Notes: generated by a model from the letters alone, not told the origin. 64,000 bases of DNA from a bacterium (GCA_020444425.1 JAHLLB010000001.1:352427-416426), one strand, 5' to 3'; positions 8,913 to 18,592 are shown, numbered from the stretch's first letter. A program made the numbers and translations.

Positions 8913-9628
8913 CAGTTGCCCGCCCTGTTGGGTTTGAGCACGAGCAGGTCGGCGTCGTGCGTGAGCACGCCGAGGAAGATCGCGCCGGTGAGTCGATGGG
9001 TCGGAACGTGGATCTCGCCGCCGCGTCCCCCGTTGACCCGCAGCAACGGATCGAGCACACAGAACTCGTCGCGGGATTCGTCGTAACCGTTGATGACAAC
9101 GAAATGTCCTGCGGATGTGCCGCGGATATCGTCGTACTCCTCGTCCCACATCCGTTCGCGCGCGGAGTGATGCAACCACGTCGCACTCAGACCGGTGATA
9201 ATCGGCCGGTCACTGCGCAGTTGGTTTGCGAGCAGTTCGCGGGTGATATCTGCCGACCGGATCGCCCCACCCCGCCGCAGAAAACCGAGGTAGGCGCGGG
9301 TCGCAATCAGCAGGTTACCGTCGCTTTTCGCCTGGGCCTGTTCTTCCAGTTTCTGCGCGAGGGTGCTCCCCTTCCAACCGAACCAGGTCGGATCGAAGAC
9401 ACGCAGGTTGCAGGTGTAGAGGGTGGCCTGATAGCCTCGCGTCAGGGCATGCTGACCGAGCAGAGCGGCAAGGGTGCCGCCTGTTTCCAGGCTGCGGACC
9501 TGTGCGATCAGGTCCGTCAGATCGATGCTGTCGCCGAAAAACCGGTAGACAGCTTGCAGGCAGGTTGGCCCGCAGGTAACATCGTCCGGCTGAGACATCA
9601 TCTCTAGCCGAAGCCGTGTCGTGCTCAC
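8912..9628 (-). CDS. C39-like (papain-fold) peptidase
   Basis: 238 residues from a GTG at 9628 with AGGAGG upstream, although the spacing is long (~14 bases); an ATG at 9601 is the alternative. The start RLRLEMMSQPDD matches how these family members begin. Catalytic elements of a bacteriocin-processing-type C39 peptidase are visible: QPDDVTCGPTCL (Cys), GTSAGHFVVINGYD (His) and FCVLDPL (Asp). There is no transporter domain and no signal peptide, so it acts in the cytoplasm. First gene of the amidoligase cassette; it probably trims or hydrolyses the product of the two ligases, by inference. Confidence 0.8.
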   Translation of the reverse strand: MSTTRLRLEMMSQPDDVTCGPTCLQAVYRFFGDSIDLTDLIAQVRSLETGGTLAALLGQHALTRGYQATLYTCNLRVFDPTWFGWKGSTLAQKLEEQAQAKSDGNLLIATRAYLGFLRRGGAIRSADITRELLANQLRSDRPIITGLSATWLHHSARERMWDEEYDDIRGTSAGHFVVINGYDESRDEFCVLDPLLRVNGGRGGEIHVPTHRLTGAIFLGVLTHDADLLVLKPNRAGN

Positions 9629-9664
9629 GAGTTGCTGGATCGCCTCCTGATTGAATTCCGAGGG

Positions 9665-9697
9665 AATAAAATACGCCGGTTTCTCATGAAACCGGCG
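9665..9697 (-). terminator. Terminator of the TlpA-DUF6029 operon
   Basis: A 10-bp stem (cgccggtttc / gaaaccggcg) with a four-base loop, followed on the minus strand by tattttatt. It sits ~50 bases beyond the DUF6029 stop and ~40 bases before the C39 start. Confidence 0.7.
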
Positions 9698-9744
9698 CAA
9701 CAAAATGAGAGGCAAAAACTGGAGCCACCTGCTGAACGCGTGCC

Positions 9745-11319
9745 TTAGAAAATGCTGGTGAATGTCAGCTTGACGCCGTCGAACGGCGCGACCACACGGC
9801 ACTTACCACTGGTGCAGACCAGGCCGCCGCGTTCTTCACCGACGGTCAGCAACAGCTCGTGCCGGTTGGCGACAAAAGCCGCGAACTCCGCCTTGACCCA
9901 GCTGGTCTTGTCCGGCTGGTTCGGATCCTGTTCAGCAGTTTCCAGCACCACGGACAGTGAATACTGCTGCCGCCAGGTCGCACCGAGAATGGTCAGCGTT
10001 TCGATCGAGGTTTCCTCGGCGGTCACTTCTTCGACCGATCCGCCTTCCGTCGACACCTTCACCGACCAGTCATCGGCTAGCTGATACTCGCTGCCGATAC
10101 CAGCGACGGCACGCCGTGTCCAGCTTGACCGTGCACGTACCGCGCCTCCACCCTCGATGGTGTAGACGAGGTCTTCGTCCCAGCCGCCCCAGGCCGTCAG
10201 GTACCAGTCCATCGTCGGATAGCCGGTAAACTCGGCGAAAACCTGCCGGTACGGGCTGTCCTCTTCGTCCAGCGATGGCATGTACAATTCGTTCTCGATG
10301 AACGAGGAACTCTGGCTGTAGTTGACAGTCACCGTGTTCGCGCCGCTGATGTTGTAGCTACCCTCGATCTGGAAACCGACTTCGTCGTCGAAGCGGACCG
10401 TGTGCGGGTGTTTGCTCAACAGTGGGCTGGTGAATTCACGCTGCCCGATCGGCGGGCTGTGGAACGGGAGGATGTCCACGGAAGCCGCGTACACGCTGCC
10501 GCCCGTGCTTGCCCCACCCGGGTACACGTAGTACTGGTACCGCTTGTAGTCGGCGAACAGGCTGAAGCGGCCCGCGTACCAGCTACCGGAGGCGTAGAAG
10601 GCGTCGTGGGTGTCTTTCACACCCTCGATGTCTTCCTTCGCGTATTCCGTCCATAACGAGACCGACGGTCCATCCCACGCTGCGTGACCGGCCCAGGTGC
10701 GTGATTCGGCGTAGCTGAGGACGTCGTCCTCGACCGGCGTCACCAGCATTCCCTGGCCACCGAGAGTGGTGTTGTATGGACCGAAGTACTCAACACGTCC
10801 CGCGCTGACCCGTGCATCCTGCACCTGCCCGAGGTAGCCGGCTTCCGAGCGTCCGGACAGCCCTTCCACCTCGAAATCGCCTATGCCAACCTGCGCCTGC
10901 ATACCGTCGAGACCGGAGTCGAAGCCTTGCAGGATGTCCTCGATCAACGCCAGCCCGAGCCCACGTCCCCACACCGAGTAGAAGTTACCGATGCGGAGGT
11001 TGACGTTCGCGTCCGGATCGGAATACTCGATGAAACGCTTGTCGAGCGTGTTCACATCCGTCTGGTACTCCCCGAATTCACTGGGTTGCAGCAGTGTGAA
11101 GCGGGAGCCGATCCGGATGTTCCCGTAGTACATGTTGAGGTTGAGACGATCCTCGAAATACCGCTTGACGACGTCATCGTCGCCGAGCACTTCCCGTCCA
11201 TCCGCCCAGCGCGCTTCGTTCGAACCCTGGATGTAGAAGTCCTGGGCGAACGACGGCAGAGCGTGGACCATGAAAACGGCCATCAGGCAAAGGATGACCG
11301 TGACCCGGAGCTTGCTCAC
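9745..11319 (-). CDS. DUF6029-like outer-membrane beta-barrel protein
   Basis: 524 residues from a GTG start that overlaps the TlpA stop (GTGA). A Sec signal ends at ALPSFAQ. The mature protein has regularly alternating polar/aromatic strands typical of an outer-membrane barrel and ends in an aromatic residue (TFTSIF). The segment VWGRGLGLALIEDILQGFDSGLDG near residues 115-140 is the conserved hallmark of the DUF6029 family in Bacteroidota and relatives. Two cysteines (CTSGKC) occur near the C-terminus. Translational coupling to a thiol-disulfide protein suggests oxidative folding of this barrel or a shared redox role. Function unknown. Confidence 0.75.
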   Translation of the reverse strand: MSKLRVTVILCLMAVFMVHALPSFAQDFYIQGSNEARWADGREVLGDDDVVKRYFEDRLNLNMYYGNIRIGSRFTLLQPSEFGEYQTDVNTLDKRFIEYSDPDANVNLRIGNFYSVWGRGLGLALIEDILQGFDSGLDGMQAQVGIGDFEVEGLSGRSEAGYLGQVQDARVSAGRVEYFGPYNTTLGGQGMLVTPVEDDVLSYAESRTWAGHAAWDGPSVSLWTEYAKEDIEGVKDTHDAFYASGSWYAGRFSLFADYKRYQYYVYPGGASTGGSVYAASVDILPFHSPPIGQREFTSPLLSKHPHTVRFDDEVGFQIEGSYNISGANTVTVNYSQSSSFIENELYMPSLDEEDSPYRQVFAEFTGYPTMDWYLTAWGGWDEDLVYTIEGGGAVRARSSWTRRAVAGIGSEYQLADDWSVKVSTEGGSVEEVTAEETSIETLTILGATWRQQYSLSVVLETAEQDPNQPDKTSWVKAEFAAFVANRHELLLTVGEERGGLVCTSGKCRVVAPFDGVKLTFTSIF

Positions 11320-11834
11320 TCCCCTTCCCCCTCTGCTGGCAACAGCGCGACGATTTCAGCTTCGATTTCGTCTTCTTCACCCGGATGATAGCCGATCCAG
11401 ACGTTCTTCACCATTCCGTCCGTGCCTACCAGCACGGTGTGTGGCACGTTGGTACCACGGAACTTGCGCAGGATCTCGGAATCGGTGTCGAGGCCAACCG
11501 GGAACTCGAAGCCCTGGCCGCGGACATATGGACGCACCTTGGACACGCTGCGGGTGTTGTCGATGCTGATTCCGAGCATCGTAAAGCCGCGATCCTTGTA
11601 CGTGGTGTAAATCCGGTCCAGGTGCGGCAGCGCCTGCTTGCACGGCTGGCACCAGGTTGCCCAGAAATCGAGCAGCACGGGGCCATCCTTCAGCAGTTCG
11701 GACAGCTTGACGTTTCCGCCGTCCACGGTCTTGAGCGTGAAATCGGGCGCCTTCTGGCCGGTCAAATCGGCCGCGACGCCGGAAGCGGCTATCGCGACGA
11801 TGAGGAGCATTGTCAGCAGAGTCGTTCGGATCAC
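11316..11834 (-). CDS. TlpA/ResA-like periplasmic thioredoxin-fold protein
   Basis: 172 residues with a signal peptide (about 1-22) and an AhpC/TSA-redoxin fold: LTGQKAPDFTLKTVDGG, the active site FWATWCQPCKQALP, and the cis-Pro segment NVPHTVLVG. The WCQPC motif is that of thiol-disulfide oxidoreductases such as TlpA, ResA and DsbE, which reduce or exchange disulfides outside the cytoplasm. It is the first gene of a two-gene minus-strand operon with the DUF6029 barrel (4-base overlap). The acidic tail (EEDEIEAEI, EGEGE) is unremarkable. The specific partner is not evident. Confidence 0.9.
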   Translation of the reverse strand: MIRTTLLTMLLIVAIAASGVAADLTGQKAPDFTLKTVDGGNVKLSELLKDGPVLLDFWATWCQPCKQALPHLDRIYTTYKDRGFTMLGISIDNTRSVSKVRPYVRGQGFEFPVGLDTDSEILRKFRGTNVPHTVLVGTDGMVKNVWIGYHPGEEDEIEAEIVALLPAEGEGE

Positions 11835-12032
11835 AGTCCAGCCTCCATGTCTCAGCTGCAGGATGCAGCGTTCTACGCCTTCCCCTCACTGCAATGAAGC
11901 AAGGATACGGAGAAGCTCGGGACAGTCGCAACGGATACCCCCGATTCGCCTCACCTTACTTCCTGGAAACTGTGCGGCGATCTCCGTCGTCATCCCAACC
12001 ACGACCGCACCACGACCGGTGCGACGGCGGAA

Positions 12033-15000
12033 TTATTTCATCAGTAACAGTTTTTTCGTTTGACGCGCGTCCCCGGCTTCGAGTACGGCGAAGTAAATGC
12101 CTGTCGCCTGGTTGCCGGTGGTCCACACCACCTGGTGGCGTCCGGCGGCGCGGCGGTTGTTGTCGAGCACTGCGACTTCGCGTCCGAGCACGTCGTACAC
12201 CGCCAGCCGCACCTCACCCGGCGATGGCAGCGCGTATTGCAGCGTCACCGTCGAGTTGAACGGGTTCGGATAGGCTTTCTCGAACGACGTTCGGGTCGGG
12301 ACGGCAATTGAACCGTGTTCGTCCTCCACCGACAGGTAGTCGCGGTAAACGGTGACAGCGGAGGTGTCCCGATGTCCACCTTCATGGGTCTGGAAGACGA
12401 GATCGAAACGGTGCGAGATGTACGGAGTCAGATCATCCATCGGCAGATCCACTCGCATCTCAGTCAAACCGGTCGGGAACTCGGTGGGCGCGAAGCCGGT
12501 AACCGGCTCAACGTTCAACCCACGCCAGTACTCCCGGAAGATGCCATCCTCGGCAAGCAGGACGACACCCTGCTGGATCCCGGCACGGAAAGTCTCATAC
12601 GACATCGCAAGCGGTTCGTAACCAATCTCCGGGTACAGTGGATACGGGATATCCAGCTCGCCAGTGTTAATGTCAATCGTGCTGAACATGGCGTTGCCCG
12701 CTGGATCTTCGAACAGGATCTGCACCCTGTCGGATTGCGGGTCGTCGTAGACCCGGTAGCTCAGCGTTCTCACCTTCATGCCGCGCAGGTCATAGGTCGT
12801 GGTAACCGTTCCAGTTGCGTCCAGGCGGTACAGGATGTGGGTTTCGTTGTCGGCCACATACCAGTTGTCGATGTGACAGGCCAGGCCGGCGGGTTCACGA
12901 ATGACATCCGGCAACGCGAGGCTGTCGATGATGGAGTATTCCGGAGTGGCGTCCCCGTCGAGAAGGAAGATCTTGTCCTCAAACAGCGCACCGATGGTAG
13001 CATCCTGCTGCCACGCCCCGTCATGCATGCCGGTGTAGCCGAAACGGGTGGGCTGCATGAAATTGGTAAAGCCGCCGACATCGTACTCGTGCATCCACAG
13101 CCTCGGCTGAGTGAACAAATACCCGCCGATCAGGATGCCGTCGCCAGTCGCGACGACGCTGCGGACGCTGTCTGCCGGAACCGCGGCTTCCACATCAACC
13201 GTCCAGTCGATACCGCCCGGGGGAACCGCGGCGACATCCACCGTGATCGGCATAGGATCCGGATTATTGACATCGAATTTCAGGTACATCAGTTGCGGCA
13301 GATCCGCAGTCAATGCGACATGGTTCGGCGATACGTTAAACGGGTCAAGGTCGAGATACACCGGGAGTTCGTTCGTTTCGCCACCCGTGACCTCGATGTC
13401 CGAGTAGTAGTGCCATTCACTGTTCGGCAGTTCCAGCGTTACATCATACGTCCCCGGCAGCACCCGTTCGACCAGCAGCGTGTCCGTCCCGACTGCCTTG
13501 CGATTGATCTCTCCATTGCCAACTGTCACCGTGAACGAATCCAGCGTTGCCGCACCGTCGATTACGACCTGCAGGCTGCCGTAGTCGTACATGTTATCGA
13601 GGTAATCGTGCGCGAGATCGACTCGTAACCGTCCCGCGCCGTACTTGTTGTCGAAGCCGGGATCGCCGCCATCATCAGCAGTCATCATGATCGCTTCGGC
13701 AATGGCTTCCGGTGGCGCCTGCGGATGGATATCACGCAGCAGCACCATCGCCCCACCAACGACAGGTGTGGACGCTGAGGAGCCCGTGAAATTGGTATAA
13801 TTGTTGACCGGGTAATCGTCCGTTGTCGGGATTTCGGTGGGTGCGAGGATGTCCGGTTTCTTCAGACCGGGCAAGGCACCGTCCGCCCACGGATAATCCT
13901 GGAACACCAGCGGGTATTCGGGTTCTTCCCATGCCGCCGGGCCGTCTCCGCTATAGTACTTCGCGTTGCCATTTGAGTCATGTGCGCCAATGCCCATCAC
14001 GCCGCTGATTCCTCCACCCTCGACATACTGTTCGGGATGCAGGAACGGCGGCGGGCAATTGCCCGGGCTGGCGATGTTCCATGGCGGATATGGCCCACCG
14101 GAACCGTCATTTCCGACAGAATTCGCGCTGATCACACCAACCGCCAGCAGCGCCCAATAGGTGTAGCGGTGAGTTGCATAATCCGGGATATAGGATGGCG
14201 CGTTGTACTTGTAGCTCATGGAGGATGAGATCACCGTCGCGCCGTTGGTGACGGCGTACTGCACTGCCGCCGCGCGTGTGCCTTCGCTGACCCAGCCGTC
14301 GGCATAGTTGCGGATCATGATCCAGCGGGCGTCCGGGGCGATGCCGGTTTGCGTGCCAAGCGTGCCGTCGCCGCAGACAATTCCGGTGCACTTGGTGCCG
14401 TGCCCCTGGGCGTCGCTGATGTCTGGGGTGTTGTGGTAGAAGTTCCAGCCATGGATGTCGTCGATGTACCCGTTGTGGTCGTCGTCGATTCCGTTCCCGT
14501 CAACCTCATCTTCGTTGATCCACTGGTGATCAATCAGGTCGTCATGCGGGTCGACGCCACTGTCGATCAACGCGACAATCACACTCTCTCCGGTGTAGCC
14601 AAGCGTCCACAAGTCATCCGCGCCGATGTATGGAATCGCCCACGAGATTTCGTCCAACTCGTCCGGACTGGGCTCGGGCAAATCCGGGTCCGGCATTTCA
14701 TCATTGACCGATTCGAACGGCAGCGGTGGCTGGTAGCGAATACGGGACACTTCATCCAGTTCCGCCAGCTGATCAATGCGATCCGCCTGCAGATGCACTG
14801 CGAAACCATGCGAGATCCAGAGTGGGTACAGGTTGCGCGCGCGTCCCGCCTGCTCCTCCGTGCGCAGCCAGCTCTCGGTCGCGGACGCGGACTGGTTGAA
14901 GTGTGATTGCAACGTGGTGATGGCGTGCTCACGCCGCTGTGGTAACGGCATCTCCTGCACCTCGGCGAGCAGATCGTCCAGTGGGTATGGGTTCTCGATT

Positions 15001-15158
15001 CCGATGAACACCGGCACCAGCTCATCGTCCGAAGCGTTTAGCAGGTGAACGCTGAGGTTGTTCTCATACACCGGCATGCGCGGCGCGGAGAACGCGGCCG
15101 GAAGGATGACGAAACTGAGCGTAAGTGCAAGTACACCAAATCGTTGCAAGCGGTTCAT
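12033..15158 (-). CDS. Secreted subtilisin-like (S8) serine protease with sorting domain
   Basis: 1041 residues; the ATG at 15158 has AGGAC upstream, and a TTG six bases earlier is less likely. A signal peptide is followed by a propeptide-like region (about 35-150). The peptidase S8 domain (about 170-520) carries Asp in VIVALIDSGVD, His in GHGTKCTGIV, the oxyanion Asn in ANSVGND and Ser in FTGSSASTPVVGG. An EF-hand-like acidic loop (DEVDGNGIDDDHNG) probably binds calcium. The middle is beta-rich. The last ~85 residues are the T9SS-type domain (YPNPFNSTVTL to TKKLLLMK). It is probably a cell-surface or released protease for scavenging protein. Confidence 0.92.
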   Translation of the reverse strand: MNRLQRFGVLALTLSFVILPAAFSAPRMPVYENNLSVHLLNASDDELVPVFIGIENPYPLDDLLAEVQEMPLPQRREHAITTLQSHFNQSASATESWLRTEEQAGRARNLYPLWISHGFAVHLQADRIDQLAELDEVSRIRYQPPLPFESVNDEMPDPDLPEPSPDELDEISWAIPYIGADDLWTLGYTGESVIVALIDSGVDPHDDLIDHQWINEDEVDGNGIDDDHNGYIDDIHGWNFYHNTPDISDAQGHGTKCTGIVCGDGTLGTQTGIAPDARWIMIRNYADGWVSEGTRAAAVQYAVTNGATVISSSMSYKYNAPSYIPDYATHRYTYWALLAVGVISANSVGNDGSGGPYPPWNIASPGNCPPPFLHPEQYVEGGGISGVMGIGAHDSNGNAKYYSGDGPAAWEEPEYPLVFQDYPWADGALPGLKKPDILAPTEIPTTDDYPVNNYTNFTGSSASTPVVGGAMVLLRDIHPQAPPEAIAEAIMMTADDGGDPGFDNKYGAGRLRVDLAHDYLDNMYDYGSLQVVIDGAATLDSFTVTVGNGEINRKAVGTDTLLVERVLPGTYDVTLELPNSEWHYYSDIEVTGGETNELPVYLDLDPFNVSPNHVALTADLPQLMYLKFDVNNPDPMPITVDVAAVPPGGIDWTVDVEAAVPADSVRSVVATGDGILIGGYLFTQPRLWMHEYDVGGFTNFMQPTRFGYTGMHDGAWQQDATIGALFEDKIFLLDGDATPEYSIIDSLALPDVIREPAGLACHIDNWYVADNETHILYRLDATGTVTTTYDLRGMKVRTLSYRVYDDPQSDRVQILFEDPAGNAMFSTIDINTGELDIPYPLYPEIGYEPLAMSYETFRAGIQQGVVLLAEDGIFREYWRGLNVEPVTGFAPTEFPTGLTEMRVDLPMDDLTPYISHRFDLVFQTHEGGHRDTSAVTVYRDYLSVEDEHGSIAVPTRTSFEKAYPNPFNSTVTLQYALPSPGEVRLAVYDVLGREVAVLDNNRRAAGRHQVVWTTGNQATGIYFAVLEAGDARQTKKLLLMK

Positions 15159-15632
15159 GAGCAAGTCCTGATCAACGCTGAGGTTTATGGTGATACGCCT
15201 GGACTGGGCAAAAGTGCCCGGTAAACAAGGACCGGCGGGATTTTATGTCGCAATTCATCCACGGTTTCGCCCACACTCTATGGAATAAGCTAACCCCTCA
15301 CGCCGACGGGTGCAACGCAGGCGCGATGATGGCCGGAATTCACATGCAACAGGATCGAACGGTCGTGAACAGTAGACCCTCAACAGCGTTGGAATAAGCA
15401 TCAGATCAACGACCTACGAACAACAACCTTTGGACAGTCTCTGTTGGAATAGTGTATACAGTGTCTTGAACGGATTTTCGAGGACCGAATTTGCTTGTGC
15501 GCTGAGCCTTGGAAAGCCGTTGCCTGCGTGCGCAATCGGGCTTATCTTGGCGTGAGAACTCGGGGGTGGAGACCCCCGGTTTCTCAACTTGCATGAGTGG
15601 GTGAGATCGTCTAACTTTGGGTCTCGCGTTAC
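15159..15632. other. Gene-free stretch before tRNA-Arg
   Basis: No supported gene. The only distinct structure is the hairpin at 15553-15586. A possible sigma70-type promoter for the tRNA is TTGCCT (15520-15525), a 17-base spacer and TATCTT (15543-15548), each box matching four of six consensus bases. Confidence 0.4.
15553..15586. repeat. Imperfect inverted repeat upstream of tRNA-Arg
   Basis: tgagaa-ct-cggggg / cccccg-gt-ttctca forms a 6+6 bp stem with a 2x2 internal loop and a 6-base apical loop. It lies in the probable tRNA leader, without a T-tract. Confidence 0.5.
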
Positions 15633-15706
15633 GCGCCTGTAGCTCAACTGGATAGAGCACCTGACTACGGATCAGGAGGTTTGGGGTTCGAATCCCTACA
15701 GGCGTA
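15633..15706 (+). tRNA. trnR: tRNA-Arg (anticodon ACG)
   Basis: A complete cloverleaf of 74 bases. The acceptor stem gcgcctg pairs with caggcgt (one G-U at the end), the D-arm contains agctcaactggatagagc, the anticodon arm cctga-ctacgga-tcagg gives anticodon ACG, and the T-arm contains ggggttcgaatccc. The discriminator base is A and the CCA end is not encoded. A terminator hairpin follows within ~15 bases, so it is transcribed as a single tRNA. Confidence 0.96.
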
Positions 15707-15716
15707 CTAGTAGAAT

Positions 15717-15755
15717 CAAGGGGTTACGGGAAACCGTGACCCCTTGCTTTGTTAT
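15717..15755 (+). terminator. Terminator of tRNA-Arg
   Basis: A 13-bp stem (caaggggttacgg / ccgtgaccccttg, one G-U) with a gaaa tetraloop, followed by ctttgtt. Confidence 0.85.
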
Positions 15756-16032
15756 TGAGGTACAGCCTCGTGCACCGGTAGCATTATTTCGTCGAACATC
15801 GTGTATCTGCTTGTTCCCCTTACCTCCCACCTCTACTTTGGGACTTGGTGATCGATCCATCTGGCTGGACCCGTGTCCTGTAAGCCTGAAGCCTGAAAGC
15901 TCTTATAAATTATAGCTATACTTGTTGATTGCACCAACGATCCATCGTATTGATCAAGAAAACGCGATGCGATCCATAAGGGTCGGACCACAGGCTCCGG
16001 GTACGCATCCACACAAGGGGAGGGAAGTGTCG
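15756..16032. other. Intergenic leader of the next gene
   Basis: Nothing gene-like is visible between the tRNA terminator and the ATG at 16033; a GGGGAGGGAAG purine run serves as the ribosome-binding site. Confidence 0.4.
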
Positions 16033-17697
16033 ATGAATACATTGAGACAATTGTTGCTGGTTCTCAGTCTGGTGATGATCGCAGTCAGCTGCGGAATCGC
16101 CTCTGAATTGATTAACCCGGTCACCGATCACGGTGTTTACGGTCGCTATGACTCAGACCTGGTGAGTGGAGAATTCCCGGCCAACAGTGGCAAGTATTAC
16201 CTCTGGGAAGGCAGGCTCTGGGTTGGTGCTGTTACCAACAGCACTCGGTATGTGACCGCAGCGGGTCCGGATACCTATGAGTGGACTCCGGACGGCGGCG
16301 GCACCCCGGTCGTTACGGCTATCGGCGGCGAAACGCTCGAGTGGACAGCGCAATTCAATGACAACGGCGCTGTCGGCGGCCACACGCCACTCGGGTTGGA
16401 GGTCACCCAGACCGTCGAAGCGTGGTCGTGGATTGACCAACCGCACAACGCCCACCAGATCCAAATAACCCTGAGCAACACTTCCGGCGCGGCGCTTGAT
16501 AGTGTGTATGTCGGATGGGTCTTTGACTTCGATGTCTGCTATGGACCCAACGGTGACGACAGCCAGGCCAGCCAGGACGACCGTGCCGGCTGGGATGCAG
16601 ACCGTTGGCTCGGTTACATGTGGGACGGGGACAATCCGGACGAACCGGGTGATGACACGGGCGACAACGGTATCTCCCCCGGGTACATCGGGGTAACCTG
16701 CTTGGATGCCGACATCCCGCCGTCCGCCTTCCAGGCATGGACCAGCGGCAACGATCCAGCCACCGATTCCGACAAATTCGGCTACCTCGCCGGCATTCCG
16801 AATGATGGCGGCGGTGCCTTTGATGACCCGCCAGCAACTCCTGGCGACTACCGTGTCATGCTTTCCGTGGGACCGTACAGCATGGCCGACGGAGCGAGCG
16901 AAACGGTTGTCGTCGCGCTCTGTGTCGGAGATGGCCTGGACGGTCTGGAAACGGCGACCGACGAAATGATCGCCTGGTACAACCGGCCGGTGCAGTTTGA
17001 GATGACCCCCGAGCAGACCATCATCCCGCCTGAAGGTGGTGACCTGGTCTACGGAGCATCGCTCATGAGCACCCTGCCGAACACGGTGCCCGGCCTGTCC
17101 TTCTGGACCGACATCGAGTTCCCGAACGGTCAGTTGTTCTCACCTGTGCAGCGGATTCCGTTCACGCACACGCCATTCATGCAGGCCAACATGACCGGCA
17201 TCACTCAGACAATACCGGAGCTAGCGCCGGAGGGTGAGTACACGTATTTCGGTTACGTTGGTTTCTACCCCAACGCCCAGCTCAGCGATTTTATCACGTT
17301 CACCAAAACCGGCGGCACAGCTGGCGACGCAGCTCTTACTCCCGAAACCTGGCCGTCCAACATTGCCCAGCGAATCGGTGAGACTGTAATCGCAAGTGAG
17401 GATGTTACCGGCCCGGTGGCGGCTCAGCCCAGTGAGTTCCAGCTTTCCGCAGCCCACCCGAATCCGTTCAATGCAGCCACCAGCCTCACGGTGAACCTGC
17501 CGAGCAGCGGCCAGTTGCGAGTGGAATTGATCAACCTGACAGGCCAGCGGGTGATGGTGCTTAGCGACGGAATACGCACAGCGGGTACACACCAATTCAG
17601 CATCAACGCCGAAACTCTGGCGAGCGGGCTGTACTTCGTTCGTGCCAGCGTGCCCGGGCACATGGACCAGGTCCGCAAAGTGATGTTATTGAGGTGA
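16033..17697 (+). CDS. Secreted beta-rich protein with shared pre-sorting module and sorting domain
   Basis: 554 residues from the ATG at 16033; an in-frame upstream extension to 15922 lacks a signal and was rejected. A signal peptide ends near SCGIAS. The first ~320 residues are rich in Gly, Asp and Trp, with WEGRLWVGAV and DFDVCYGPNGDDSQASQDDRAG, and resemble proteins describing a surface or envelope carbohydrate/protein scaffold, but no family is recognised. Residues ~320-430 (bases ~16994-17322) are the module shared with six other proteins here: IIPPEGGDLVY, FWTDIEFPNGQLFSPV, FITFTKTGG. A T9SS-type domain ends it (HPNPFNAATSL to RKVMLLR). Confidence 0.85.
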   Translation: MNTLRQLLLVLSLVMIAVSCGIASELINPVTDHGVYGRYDSDLVSGEFPANSGKYYLWEGRLWVGAVTNSTRYVTAAGPDTYEWTPDGGGTPVVTAIGGETLEWTAQFNDNGAVGGHTPLGLEVTQTVEAWSWIDQPHNAHQIQITLSNTSGAALDSVYVGWVFDFDVCYGPNGDDSQASQDDRAGWDADRWLGYMWDGDNPDEPGDDTGDNGISPGYIGVTCLDADIPPSAFQAWTSGNDPATDSDKFGYLAGIPNDGGGAFDDPPATPGDYRVMLSVGPYSMADGASETVVVALCVGDGLDGLETATDEMIAWYNRPVQFEMTPEQTIIPPEGGDLVYGASLMSTLPNTVPGLSFWTDIEFPNGQLFSPVQRIPFTHTPFMQANMTGITQTIPELAPEGEYTYFGYVGFYPNAQLSDFITFTKTGGTAGDAALTPETWPSNIAQRIGETVIASEDVTGPVAAQPSEFQLSAAHPNPFNAATSLTVNLPSSGQLRVELINLTGQRVMVLSDGIRTAGTHQFSINAETLASGLYFVRASVPGHMDQVRKVMLLR

Positions 17698-17757
17698 TTG
17701 CGGCGAAGTTCTGAGTTTGTTTGGAATTCGAATTCCTTTGGGCAGTTCAGTTTCTTT

Positions 17758-17787
17758 GGCCCGGTTGATTTCAGCCGGGCCGTTTTT
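17758..17787 (+). terminator. Rho-independent terminator
   Basis: ggcccgg / ccgggcc with further inner pairing, followed by five T. It lies 60 bases after the preceding stop. Confidence 0.85.
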
Positions 17788-17995
17788 GGTTCTATTCGCG
17801 AGGTTACGTTCTGGCAGCATATATAAATATTAGTCTCCACCCCCTTGTCCTAATTTTCGGCGTACAGTACTTTTGAACTATCGGAGTTGGCGATAGAGGA
17901 CTCCCACTTTCCGAGCCCAAAACCCATACTCCCCATCAGGGTCATTTCTGACCCGATTTCTCTGGATAAATCCGGTTTTGGAGGGAGAAACACGC

Positions 17996-18592
17996 ATGAA
18001 AAGGATCATTGGGTCCGTGTTTGCCTGTGTTCTATTGCTGGTTTCGATTGTGACCGCTGATGACATCATCGCTTCCATCGACAATGGCAAGCAGTATTAC
18101 AGTCAGGGCAAGTACTCGCAGGCCAACCAGGAGTTGTTGTTCGCCGTTCAGCAGATTCAGGGCAAACTTGCCGACTTGTATTCCGCCGCACTTCCTCCCG
18201 AACAACCAGGCTGGGAGCTTGACGGGCCCAACACCGACAACATGACATTGCTCGGTGGCGGAATCAGCGTGCAGAGCCAGTACTCGTTTTACGGAGATGA
18301 TGATATCTACAAAACGGTGTCGATCAACATCGTGTCGGATTCTCCGCTGTTGTCATCGGTGATGATGCTGATCAACAACCCGATGTTCATGCCCACCGGA
18401 TCACGCGCGGTAACCATCGAGGGTTACAAGGCAGTAGAAGAGTGGTACGACGATTCCGGCAAGCTGCAATTCGTGATGGACAACCGCATTCTGGTGACGG
18501 TGGAAACGTCTGGCTTGCAAAGCAAGGACGAGATGCATGCCTGGGCGAAAAAGATCGATTTCGCTCAACTGAAGAAACTGCTGGCATCCTGA
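17996..18592 (+). CDS. Small exported protein of unknown function
   Basis: 198 residues from the ATG at 17996, with GGAGGGA nine bases upstream. A signal peptide ends near IVTA. Residues 25-65 look like a single TPR-type helical pair (GKQYYSQGKYSQANQELLFA). The rest alternates strands and helices: GGGISVQSQYSF, SINIVSDSPLL, GYKAVEEWYDDSGKLQF, VTVETSGL, and a terminal helix WAKKIDFAQLKKL. This resembles small periplasmic proteins that measure variance-like or self-association features, but no family is recognised. Single-gene transcription unit bounded by terminators on both sides. Confidence 0.75.
   Translation: MKRIIGSVFACVLLLVSIVTADDIIASIDNGKQYYSQGKYSQANQELLFAVQQIQGKLADLYSAALPPEQPGWELDGPNTDNMTLLGGGISVQSQYSFYGDDDIYKTVSINIVSDSPLLSSVMMLINNPMFMPTGSRAVTIEGYKAVEEWYDDSGKLQFVMDNRILVTVETSGLQSKDEMHAWAKKIDFAQLKKLLAS

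Noticed and set aside
8913..9179. N-terminal extension of the RimK-like protein
   Set aside because: Arg-rich and antisense to the C39 gene; the true start is the ATG overlapping the C39 stop.
12315..13628. 437-codon plus-strand frame inside the subtilase gene
   Set aside because: Antisense to the protease domain and beta region; no start signal or recognisable motif.
15406..15660. Small minus-strand frames over the tRNA
   Set aside because: Overlap the tRNA-Arg cloverleaf and have no ribosome-binding site or family match.
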